This document shows positions 16,658 to 24,262 of a stretch of 25,455 nt of DNA, piece by piece (the first letter of the stretch is position 1; each line of letters opens with the position of its first letter). The notes below the pieces were generated by a model. It was not told the DNA's origin, did not search any database, and saw only the letters and a program-made list of their open reading frames with translations. The stretch is from an uncultured Fretibacterium sp. (GTDB taxonomy: Bacteria > Synergistota > Synergistia > Synergistales > Aminobacteriaceae), in NCBI GenBank assembly GCA_937911045.1, contig CALEPX010000083.1, positions 1 through 25,455 on the forward strand, in the 5' to 3' direction. The position numbers and the translations under genes are program-made.

Positions 16658-17521
16658 ATGTTAGCAAACGGTATCGAAATGTTAAAAAAAGCAAAGGCTG
16701 GTCATTACGCAGTCGGTCAGTTCAACATCAATAACCTCGAATGGACTAAGGCAATTTTGCAAGTCGCTGAGGAACTCAAAGCACCGGTAATTCTCGGAGT
16801 TTCAGAGGGCGCAGGCAAATACATGGGGGGTTTTACAACGGTCGCGGCAATGGTCGCAGCTATGGATAAGGAATTGAAGATTTCTGTTCCGGTTTGTACG
16901 CATCTTGACCACGGAACTTATGAAGGCGCGTATAAGTGCGTTAAGGCTGGTTTCACGTCAATCATGTTCGACGGCTCGCACTATCCAATCGATGAAAACA
17001 TCTGGAAGACGAAGGAATTAACCCACGTTGCGCATAATCTTGGAATGTCAATCGAGGCTGAAGTTGGCGCAATCGGCGGCGAAGAGGACGGAGTTATCGG
17101 AATGGGCGAGTGTGCTGATCCGGACGAGTGCAAGAAAATCGCTGATTTAGGCGTTGATATGCTCGCGGCTGGTATCGGAAACATTCACGGAAAATATCCG
17201 GCGAATTGGAAGGGACTTTCGTTCGAGACGTTGGCAGCAGTTCAGGAGAAAACCGGTGAGATGCCGTTAGTTCTTCACGGAGGTTCTGGTATTCCTGAGG
17301 ACATGATTCGCAAGGCAATCACACTCGGCGTTTCGAAAATCAACGTTAATACTGAGTGCCAGCTTTCATTCGCGGAAGCAACACGCAAATACATCGAAGC
17401 AGGCAAGGATCTCGAAGGCAAAGGATTCGATCCGAGAAAATTGTTAGCCCCCGGTGTCGAAGCAATCAAGGAAACTGTCAGACAGAAGATCAGGTTATTC
17501 GGTTCGGACGGCAAAGCGTAA
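16658..17521 (+). CDS. fba: Class II fructose-bisphosphate aldolase
   Basis: A 287-residue zinc aldolase that splits fructose-1,6-bisphosphate into two triose phosphates (and the reverse in gluconeogenesis). Motifs: NINNLEW near the start; HLDHG (Asp84, His85) for catalysis and zinc; EAEVGAIGG (Glu134 region); GNIHGKYP (His178); and LHGGSGIP (His207). I use the ATG at 16658, ten bases after AGAGGGG, because family similarity begins there. The open frame extends 43 codons upstream into non-conserved AT-rich DNA. A tagatose-bisphosphate aldolase is possible but less likely. It is the first gene of the Kdo operon, three bases before kdsA. An aldolase there may supply carbohydrate precursors or simply share expression. 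Confidence 0.93.
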   Translation: MLANGIEMLKKAKAGHYAVGQFNINNLEWTKAILQVAEELKAPVILGVSEGAGKYMGGFTTVAAMVAAMDKELKISVPVCTHLDHGTYEGAYKCVKAGFTSIMFDGSHYPIDENIWKTKELTHVAHNLGMSIEAEVGAIGGEEDGVIGMGECADPDECKKIADLGVDMLAAGIGNIHGKYPANWKGLSFETLAAVQEKTGEMPLVLHGGSGIPEDMIRKAITLGVSKINVNTECQLSFAEATRKYIEAGKDLEGKGFDPRKLLAPGVEAIKETVRQKIRLFGSDGKA

Positions 17522-17524
17522 AGA

Positions 17525-18370
17525 ATGCCAGAGCGTAAGAAAAAATATTATCTCAACGACAAATTCATAGGTGACGGGAGCCTCGCTGTAGTGGCGGGGC
17601 CATGTTCCCTTGAATCGCCGGAACTTGGTCTGCGAGTTGCGCGCGCGATGAAACATTTTTGCGAAGAACGCGGCTTGCTGTATATTTTCAAAGCGTCGTT
17701 TGATAAAGCGAATCGCACATCTGTTCATGCGTGGCGAGGACCTGGGATTGAAAAAGGGCTCGAACAATTAGCCGAGATTAAGCAATTAGCAGGTGTTCCG
17801 GTTTTAACGGATATTCACGAGAGTTGGCAGGCTGCTCCGACTGGTCAGGTTGTGGACATAATTCAGATTCCGGCGTTTTTGTGCAGACAGACGGATTTAC
17901 TCGTAGCTGCTGCGAAAACCGGACGCGTGATTAACATCAAGAAGGCGCAATTTCTCGCTCCGGACGATATGATCTACGCTGCTGCAAAATGTCGCGAGGC
18001 TGGCAATGATAACGTGATTTTGTGCGAACGCGGGACGATTATGGGCTATCACAGATTGGTCGTCGATATGACAGGACTGGTTGCGATGCGTGAATTTGGC
18101 TACCCGATTATGTTCGACGCAACTCACAGCGTTCAGAAACCCGGAGGACTTGGCGGCATGAGTGGCGGAGATTACAAGCTAGCATTTCCTTTAGCGAGGG
18201 CAGCTGCTGCCGTTGGAATTGACGCGATATTTGCAGAAACTCATCCTAGCCCGAAAGATGCCTTGAGTGACGGTCCGAATATGATCCCGTTAGACCAGAT
18301 GGGAAGATTCTTGGACGAAGTATTAGCGTTTCATAATACGTATCGAGAGATTTGCAAAAATGTCGAATGA
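17525..18370 (+). CDS. kdsA: Kdo-8-phosphate synthase, metal-dependent type
   Basis: A 281-residue enzyme joining arabinose-5-phosphate and phosphoenolpyruvate to make Kdo-8-phosphate, the first committed step of the LPS core sugar. It has AGPCSLES with Cys27, where metal-independent enzymes (E. coli type) carry Asn. Cys27, His201 (DATHSVQ), Glu238 (AETHP) and Asp249 (LSDGPN) are each offset by exactly 16 from the Aquifex aeolicus metal ligands Cys11, His185, Glu222 and Asp233. It should therefore need a divalent metal. No clear ribosome site is present, only three bases from fba, so translation is probably coupled. Its end overlaps kdsD by 11 bases. Confidence 0.96.
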   Translation: MPERKKKYYLNDKFIGDGSLAVVAGPCSLESPELGLRVARAMKHFCEERGLLYIFKASFDKANRTSVHAWRGPGIEKGLEQLAEIKQLAGVPVLTDIHESWQAAPTGQVVDIIQIPAFLCRQTDLLVAAAKTGRVINIKKAQFLAPDDMIYAAAKCREAGNDNVILCERGTIMGYHRLVVDMTGLVAMREFGYPIMFDATHSVQKPGGLGGMSGGDYKLAFPLARAAAAVGIDAIFAETHPSPKDALSDGPNMIPLDQMGRFLDEVLAFHNTYREICKNVE

Positions 18371-19364
18371 AAATGAATATGTGATAGAACATACTGACGC
18401 AGATTTGCTTAACTCGGCGCGAGTATTAATGCACACGGAAGCCAGCGAGATTTTACGTGCTGCTGATAATCTTGATGATTCAATCGTGAAAGCTGCGAGA
18501 ATGATTTTCAAGTGCAAAGGGCGTGTTGTTGTCGTAGGTTTGGGAAAATCCGGTCATGTCGGACGGAAAATTTCCGCAACGTTAGCGTCACTGGGTACAC
18601 CGTCATTTTTCCTGCACGCGGCTGAAGCTTCACACGGAGATTTAGGAATGGTTCGGCGTGAAGATGTCGGCTTATTCGTTAGTAACAGCGGTTCTAGTTC
18701 TGAGATGGTTGCGTTGTTGCCGCATTTCCAGAGATTGGGCGCGAAAATGATCGCAATTACTGGCGGATTTGATTCACCGTTAGCAAAATATTCGGATATA
18801 ATTTTGAACTCGCACGTTCAGACCGAAGGCGATCCGTTGCAATTAGCTCCGATGAGCAGTACGACGTTGCAGCTTGTGATTGGTGACGCGTTGGCAGCGA
18901 TTATTACGATTCTCAGGAATTTGAAGCGTGAAGATTTCGCGTTATTTCACCCGGGTGGAGCTTTGGGCAGAAAGTTATTGACCAGAGTTTGCGATTTAAT
19001 GGCGAGTGGCGATCAGTTGCCGCTTGTTCAGGAAAATGTTCTGGTGAAAGATGCGCTGTTCGAGATAACAAGTAAAGGCTTCGGTGCGACATGTATAGTG
19101 AATCGCGAGGGATTTCTGACGGGAATTTTCACGGACGGAGATTTGCGCAGATTGATGGAAAAATTCGGCATGGATTCGTTCGGTGTGAAGATAAATGACG
19201 CAATGACACGAAAGCCGAAAATCATAAATCCGGATTCGCTCGCAGCTGAGGCAGTAAGAATTATTGAGCAGAATGAGATCAGTGTGCTAATAGTTGTAGA
19301 TAAAGTGAAGCGTCCAATCGGAATAATTCACATACACGATTTGTTAAAAGCAGGTATAGCGTAA
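18360..19364 (+). CDS. kdsD: Arabinose-5-phosphate isomerase (SIS plus two CBS domains)
   Basis: A 334-residue enzyme of the KdsD/KpsF/GutQ family that converts ribulose-5-phosphate into arabinose-5-phosphate for Kdo synthesis. The SIS domain spans about residues 54-185 and two CBS domains follow (about 210-268 and 279-334). Lys63 (GKSGH), Glu115 (SSSEM), Glu156 (TEGDP) and His197 (FHPGG) sit exactly four residues after the E. coli KdsD active-site residues Lys59, Glu111, Glu152 and His193. The ATG at 18360 lies inside the end of kdsA (11-base overlap). The next gene, kdsB, starts six bases after the stop. Assignment to KdsD rather than GutQ rests on the Kdo operon context. Confidence 0.96.
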   Translation: MSNENEYVIEHTDADLLNSARVLMHTEASEILRAADNLDDSIVKAARMIFKCKGRVVVVGLGKSGHVGRKISATLASLGTPSFFLHAAEASHGDLGMVRREDVGLFVSNSGSSSEMVALLPHFQRLGAKMIAITGGFDSPLAKYSDIILNSHVQTEGDPLQLAPMSSTTLQLVIGDALAAIITILRNLKREDFALFHPGGALGRKLLTRVCDLMASGDQLPLVQENVLVKDALFEITSKGFGATCIVNREGFLTGIFTDGDLRRLMEKFGMDSFGVKINDAMTRKPKIINPDSLAAEAVRIIEQNEISVLIVVDKVKRPIGIIHIHDLLKAGIA

Positions 19365-19370
19365 TCAGAC

Positions 19371-20102
19371 ATGAAAATTTTAGGAGTGATCCCGGCACGT
19401 TGGAGTTCGTCAAGATTTCCGGGGAAACCGCTTGCTGATATTTGTGGTAAGACTATGATTCAGCGAGTGTATGAACGCGCAAAAAAATCGAGTTTGTTAT
19501 TTGACGTGGTAGTTGCGACTGATGATTCTAGAATTTCACAGTGTGTCGAGAGTTTCGGGGGACATGCAATCATGACACCTTCAGAACTTCCAAACGGTAC
19601 AGCACGCGCAGAATTTGCAACGAGAATTTATTGTGAAGCTGTAGACGCAGTGATAAATATTCAGGGTGATGAGCCGTTACTAGACCCAAGAATGATCGAT
19701 GAAGTTGCGGAATTGTTGAGCGAAAATTATTGTGTGACGTTGTGCAGCGAATTGCATAATGATTTCGAGAATCCTAATATCGTGAAAGTAGTATTTGATT
19801 CGAACGGTAATGCGCTGTATTTTTCACGCTCGCTCATACCGTATAAACGAAATTTGACAGCACAGCCGATTTTCCAGCATATTGGGATTTACGGCTATAG
19901 TATAGAATTTTTGAGAAAGTATGTAGAACTTGAAGCTACACCGTTGTCCGAAGCCGAAAGTCTGGAGCAGCTGAAAGTTCTCGAACATGCCTACAGGATT
20001 CGCGTGAAAGTTACGGATTGTAAAGACAAAAGCATTGGTGTAGATACGCCCGAAGATCTGGAACTTGTGAAGCGAATAATTCAGGAAGATGCGAAAATTT
20101 GA
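19371..20102 (+). CDS. kdsB: CMP-Kdo synthetase
   Basis: A 243-residue cytidylyltransferase that activates Kdo with CTP to CMP-Kdo, the donor for the Kdo transferase. The nucleotide-binding opening is IPARWSSSRFPGKPL (residues 7-21), and the metal site is NIQGDEP (96-102). The region usually written SGT(D/E)R reads NGTAR (76-80), so the acidic residue is an alanine. Length is normal. No strong ribosome site precedes the ATG, which is six bases after the kdsD stop. The 3' end overlaps the next gene by 14 bases. Product is clear; the unusual NGTAR suggests checking the exact sugar used. Confidence 0.94.
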   Translation: MKILGVIPARWSSSRFPGKPLADICGKTMIQRVYERAKKSSLLFDVVVATDDSRISQCVESFGGHAIMTPSELPNGTARAEFATRIYCEAVDAVINIQGDEPLLDPRMIDEVAELLSENYCVTLCSELHNDFENPNIVKVVFDSNGNALYFSRSLIPYKRNLTAQPIFQHIGIYGYSIEFLRKYVELEATPLSEAESLEQLKVLEHAYRIRVKVTDCKDKSIGVDTPEDLELVKRIIQEDAKI

Positions 20103-21138
20103 TCATGTAGTGATTTTGAGTGACGGAATACGCGGACATTTTCACCAGTCACTTGGCATTGCGCGCTGTGTCTGCAAGATTTCCGGCGCAAAACTCGAAG
20201 GCGAAATTATTATTCCGAAATTGTCGAGTGTAAAGCGATTTTTTGTGAAACTTGCTGCTAGAAAAAACAGGCTGAATCTTGATCTTGATAACGAGATTTT
20301 CGCGAGAGTACGTGATTTCAAGAATACGCTGTTTATATCAACTGGAAGTTCAGCAGCTCCGTATAATATTTCGTTGGCTAGAACTACCGGAAATTTTTGC
20401 GCAGTCGTTATGACCCCGTCGATTTTGGGAACAGACCCGTTTGATTTCGCGATAGTTCCTGAACATGATAAGCATGATTCTAAAGCGGGAAATATTTTCG
20501 TGACACTTGGTGCGCCGAATCATATAGATATTCAGGATTTACATGAACAGGCTGTTGCGAAATTCGGGAATGTGAATCGAGAGCGTAATCACAAAGTTAT
20601 TGCGTTATTAATCGGTGGCAATGATGCGAATTACGGAATATCCCCTGAATTTGCTGCGGGAATATTTGCGAATTTGCGAGAGTTTCGTGATTGCGAATTT
20701 CTGATAACGACTTCGAGACGAACTGGTGAAGCTACGGACAAAGCTGTGAAAAATATTTTCGGGAATTGCGATAACGTTGCGTACATGTTGCTAGCGTCAG
20801 AAAATCCTGATGAGAATCCTGTTCCTGCGATGTTGGGAGCTGCCAGTCATGTATTAGTCACGGAAGATTCTGTCTCGATGGTTTCGGAGTCTATAACGGC
20901 TGGCTTCAGAGTCGGATTGATTCGCGTTGAGAGAAAAACCGGATTTTTGAAAAACGCTCTAGGATTCGGTGCGAAAAGATTTGACGAATTATTTGCGGAA
21001 TTTTCTGCGATGAATTTGCTCGAAGATTTGGGAGATAATCCGGATTTCGGGAAATTTCTGAGTGCGGCTTCTCAGAAACATGATTCGGATTTTAACGAGG
21101 CAATGCGTGCAGCGAAATGGATTTTGGATTTGGAATGA
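20089..21138 (+). CDS. ELM1-family protein (DUF1022/COG3660), probable GT-B-like enzyme
   Basis: A 349-residue protein resembling the ELM1 family, named after a plant mitochondrial-fission protein but common in Gram-negative bacteria. Recognisable parts are ILSDGIRGHFHQSLGIA at the N-terminus (the DGxxGHxxQ pattern), VMTPSILGTDPFDFAIVPEHD in the middle, LLIGGNDANYG, and LVTEDSVSMVSESITAGFRV near residues 260-280. The last segment resembles the nucleotide-sugar-binding motif of GT-B glycosyltransferases. No signal peptide or membrane helix is visible. The ATG lies 14 bases inside the end of kdsB. Its place between kdsB and two acyl-activating enzymes suggests a role in LPS or envelope-lipid assembly, but no activity can be stated from the sequence. 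Confidence 0.8.
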   Translation: MRKFDHVVILSDGIRGHFHQSLGIARCVCKISGAKLEGEIIIPKLSSVKRFFVKLAARKNRLNLDLDNEIFARVRDFKNTLFISTGSSAAPYNISLARTTGNFCAVVMTPSILGTDPFDFAIVPEHDKHDSKAGNIFVTLGAPNHIDIQDLHEQAVAKFGNVNRERNHKVIALLIGGNDANYGISPEFAAGIFANLREFRDCEFLITTSRRTGEATDKAVKNIFGNCDNVAYMLLASENPDENPVPAMLGAASHVLVTEDSVSMVSESITAGFRVGLIRVERKTGFLKNALGFGAKRFDELFAEFSAMNLLEDLGDNPDFGKFLSAASQKHDSDFNEAMRAAKWILDLE

Positions 21139-21156
21139 AACGATAGGAGATTTGTA

Positions 21157-22653
21157 ATGAAATATTTGGATGAATATATTGACGGTTACTTGGCTGCGCA
21201 ACCTGAGCTGGATTGTTGCTGGTTCGAGGGAAGATGGCGAAAACGTGCGGAAATTACGAAACTGGCGGATAACATGACGGAAATTTTGCGTGATTCGGGA
21301 TTTTCGAAAGGTCAGAGATTAGTCGCGTTGATGCCAAATTCGCCGTCGAATCTTGCGTTAATGTTGTCGGTTTGGAGATTGGGCGGAATTTTCTGTCCGC
21401 TGAATGAGAAATCCGGAGAAATTTCGCTGCTGAGAACTCTTGATTTATTAAAGCCATTCGCAGTCGTTGTCAGTGAGAGCGTGAAGCAAAATCTTGTTGA
21501 CGCGCTTGCAAATGCTGGTTGGGTATGCGTGAAGTCCGGTTTGGATACTGCGTTCGGAAAATTCACGGGGAAAACTCAGGCTGTTACGCCCGAAGATGAA
21601 GACCTTGCCGTAATATTTTCTACATCTGGAACGACTGGCAATCCCAAAGCAGTTCCGCTAACTCACGCGAATATTCTCGATAATTGTTACGCATGTCTGG
21701 ATAGATTGATTTGCTTGACATCTGAGAATATTTTCCTGAACGTTTTACCCGGGTTTCACGCTTTTGGTTTTACGGTTTGTACGATATTGCCGTTTATCTT
21801 GGGAGCAAGGCAGGTTTTGATAGCGAATTTCATGCCGCCCTCGAAAACGATTGAAGCATTGATTCAAAGCGGAACAGATACGCTGTTATTAGTCCCGACG
21901 ATGATAGGCTTCGTAACGTCTATGCTGGAAAAACAGGGGAAGCAATTACAGAATATCAAGATACTGATTTCCGGCGGTGATAGATATAATTCCGAGATGG
22001 ACGAACGTGTCAGAAAAATTTTCGGAGTGCCTGTTAATGAGGGCTACGGAATTACGGAATGTTCGCCTGTTTTGTCGGTCAGTCAGGATGCGGAACATCG
22101 CAAACTCGGAACAGTCGGTAAAGCATTGAAGGGTTTCGAGATTCAGTTGCGAAATGAAAGTGATGAAGTCTTAGAGAATGCTTACGAGGGAGTATTGTGG
22201 GCGAAGGGTGCAAGCGTCACTCGGGGTTATTATCACGCAGAGGAAATCAATCGCGAGAGATTCAAAGACGGATTCTTTAATACAGGCGATTATGTGAGAA
22301 TCGATTCAGAAGGCTATATAAAAATTCTGGATCGCGTCACGGATATTATTATCGTCGGAGGCTTCAACGTTTATCCGCAGGAAGTAGAGGCGATTTTGTG
22401 CGAGAATCCTGCTGTTCAAAATGCTGTTGTTGTCGGAATGCCGAATGATATGAGCGGAGAAGTTCCGAAAGCATTCGTCGTGAAAAATTCCGGCGCAGAA
22501 GTCAGCGAGAATGATCTTGTGAAGTTTTGCAAAGAGAGATTGTCGCATTATAAAGTCCCTAGAGCTATAGAATTTGTAGAATCGCTGCCAGTGTCGGCTA
22601 CAGGGAAAATTTTGCGCAGAGTGTTGCGTCAGAAGGAGCGTGAGAAAAAATAA
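21157..22653 (+). CDS. AMP-forming acyl-activating enzyme, copy 1
   Basis: A 498-residue ANL-superfamily ligase that would activate a carboxylic acid, probably a fatty acid, as acyl-AMP before transfer to CoA or ACP. Motifs: phosphate loop FSTSGTTGNPKAVPLTH (residues 154-170); GYGITECSPV (297-305 region); FNTGDYVRIDSEGY; ILDRVTD (390-396); and the C-terminal catalytic lysine Lys484 in ATGKILRR. All key residues are intact, so it should be active. It is shorter than many long-chain acyl-CoA synthetases and has no ACP or acyltransferase domain. Start ATG is six bases after AGGAGA. Its TAA overlaps the ATG of copy 2 by one base. Substrate is unknown; the Kdo operon context suggests an envelope lipid. 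Confidence 0.9.
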   Translation: MKYLDEYIDGYLAAQPELDCCWFEGRWRKRAEITKLADNMTEILRDSGFSKGQRLVALMPNSPSNLALMLSVWRLGGIFCPLNEKSGEISLLRTLDLLKPFAVVVSESVKQNLVDALANAGWVCVKSGLDTAFGKFTGKTQAVTPEDEDLAVIFSTSGTTGNPKAVPLTHANILDNCYACLDRLICLTSENIFLNVLPGFHAFGFTVCTILPFILGARQVLIANFMPPSKTIEALIQSGTDTLLLVPTMIGFVTSMLEKQGKQLQNIKILISGGDRYNSEMDERVRKIFGVPVNEGYGITECSPVLSVSQDAEHRKLGTVGKALKGFEIQLRNESDEVLENAYEGVLWAKGASVTRGYYHAEEINRERFKDGFFNTGDYVRIDSEGYIKILDRVTDIIIVGGFNVYPQEVEAILCENPAVQNAVVVGMPNDMSGEVPKAFVVKNSGAEVSENDLVKFCKERLSHYKVPRAIEFVESLPVSATGKILRRVLRQKEREKK

Positions 22654-24155
22654 TGCGTCTTGAAGAGTTGTTGCTTGAGAATTTGAGTAAAGATAGAAAT
22701 GCTGATTGTTACTGGTGGAACGGTAATTGGTACACGTGCGGAGATTTGCTGAATCTTGTCGATAATTGCGAGAATGCTCTGAGGCGTGCGGGGTTCGAAC
22801 ATGGTCAGCGATTGGTTGTGATGCTGAGAAATTCGCCGTTAATACCTGCGTTATCGTTGGCGGTCTGGAAATTGCGCGGAATATTTTGCCCGTTGAATGA
22901 GAAAGCCGGTCTGTCATCGTTGAAGGGTACGCTGGAGCTTCTGAAGCCGTTTGCCGTGATTTTGCAGAACGAGATTAAAGAGCTTGCTGTTTTGAAAGAA
23001 TCCTGGGTATGTATAACGTGTGATTTGAACGCGAAAGATCTGCCGGAATTTACCGGTAAGCTGCAAGAGCCTGATAACGAAGATTTCGCCGTAATATTCT
23101 CGACATCTGGAACGTCCGGGAATCCGAAAGCAGTGCCATTAACGCACGGAAATTTCCTGAGTAATTGCGCAGATGCCCGAGAAGTTGTTACGGATTTGCA
23201 AAAGGGTCATGTGTTCTTGAATGTGTTGCCGAATTTTCACTCGTTTGGCTTCACGTGTACGATGCTATTGCCGTTCAGCATGAATCGTAAGATAGCGATT
23301 GTGCCGTCATTTTTGCCGCCGCAGTCTACGATGAGAGCGATTATCGAAGCGAAAGTAGATGTCATGTATATAGTCCCAGCGATAATAGCGTATCTGTTGA
23401 TGTCTGTAGAGAAGGGGAAATTTCCGGTCGAAGAGCTGAAGCGTCAAGTATATATTTGCACTGGCGGCGACAGATTGAATCCGAACGTTCAGGATCAGGC
23501 GTGGGAATTGCTCGGCAAAGAGATAGTGGACGGCTACGGATTGACTGAGACTTCGCCGATTGTTTGCATGACCCCTAGCCATGATAGATACAAACTCGGA
23601 ACAGCAGGAATTTTGCTGCCCGGCTACGAATACAAGCTTAAAACACGCGACGCTCAGGAATTGGGAAAAGATTCGCACGAGGGAGTATTGTGGGTGAAAG
23701 GAGCAAGCGTTACACCCGGGTATTTTCACGCACCGGAGATTACGGCTGAGAGATTCGATTCAGATGGCTTTTTCAACACCGGCGATTATGTAGAGATTGA
23801 TTCAGACGGCTATATCAAGATAATAGACCGAGTTACGGATATAATAATCGTGGGAGGCTTCAACGTTTATCCTCAGGAGGTCGAGAAGATTTTGTCAGAA
23901 CACCCGGCGGTTCAGAACGCGATCGTAGTAGGAGTTCCGCACGCAATCAACGGAGAAGTCCCGAAAGCATTTATCCAGCGTCGAGAAGGCTTCTTGAACG
24001 TAACGGATCGCGAGATTATCAAGTTTGCGAAAGAACGCATGGCACATTTCAAAGTTCCGAGGTCAATAGAATTTGTCGATGATGTGCCGTTATCCGGAAC
24101 AGGAAAAGTTTTGCGGCGAGTTTTGCGCGAGAAAGCAGGACACAAAGGCATATGA
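22653..24155 (+). CDS. AMP-forming acyl-activating enzyme, copy 2 (tandem paralogue)
   Basis: A 500-residue paralogue of the preceding gene. Phosphate loop FSTSGTSGNPKAVPLTH (about 149-165), GYGLTETSP, FFNTGDYVEIDSDGY, IIDRVTD and GTGKVLRR with the catalytic lysine are all intact. The two proteins match closely along their whole length (both have GIFCPLNEK, LLKPFAV and IIIVGGFNVYPQEVE), so they arose by tandem duplication. The differences concentrate in the acid-binding half, for example LPGFHAFGFT against LPNFHSFGFT, which suggests a change of chain specificity. The ATG is joined to the previous stop as TAATG. It ends the operon just before a strong terminator. Confidence 0.9.
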   Translation: MRLEELLLENLSKDRNADCYWWNGNWYTCGDLLNLVDNCENALRRAGFEHGQRLVVMLRNSPLIPALSLAVWKLRGIFCPLNEKAGLSSLKGTLELLKPFAVILQNEIKELAVLKESWVCITCDLNAKDLPEFTGKLQEPDNEDFAVIFSTSGTSGNPKAVPLTHGNFLSNCADAREVVTDLQKGHVFLNVLPNFHSFGFTCTMLLPFSMNRKIAIVPSFLPPQSTMRAIIEAKVDVMYIVPAIIAYLLMSVEKGKFPVEELKRQVYICTGGDRLNPNVQDQAWELLGKEIVDGYGLTETSPIVCMTPSHDRYKLGTAGILLPGYEYKLKTRDAQELGKDSHEGVLWVKGASVTPGYFHAPEITAERFDSDGFFNTGDYVEIDSDGYIKIIDRVTDIIIVGGFNVYPQEVEKILSEHPAVQNAIVVGVPHAINGEVPKAFIQRREGFLNVTDREIIKFAKERMAHFKVPRSIEFVDDVPLSGTGKVLRRVLREKAGHKGI

Positions 24156-24162
24156 TTTTCGG

Positions 24163-24210
24163 ATCGTCTCTGAGTAAGTTCTTGTTAAGTTATTCGGGGA
24201 CGATTTTTTT
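24163..24210 (+). terminator. Strong rho-independent terminator ending the fba-kds operon
   Basis: ATCGTCTCTGAGTAA (24163-24177) pairs without mismatch, counting G-T wobbles, with TTATTCGGGGACGAT (24190-24204) around a 12-base loop. Seven T follow (24204-24210). The 15-base-pair stem begins seven bases after the stop codon of the second ligase gene. Confidence 0.92.
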
Positions 24211-24223
24211 GCGAGAGCGTGTG

Positions 24224-24229
24224 TATAAT
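24224..24229 (+). promoter_or_regulatory. -10 box of the Sel1-repeat gene promoter
   Basis: A perfect TATAAT lies 33 bases before the ATG and just after the operon terminator. No convincing -35 hexamer is found at 16-18 bases, so an activator may be needed or the promoter may be weak. Confidence 0.55.
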
Positions 24230-24262
24230 TAGAGCGGAAAATTTTTGGGAGGCGAAATTTTT

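Noticed and set aside
22306..22917. Antisense reading frame of 203 codons across the two ligase genes
   Set aside because: It crosses two well-supported genes and shows no family motifs; composition explains it.
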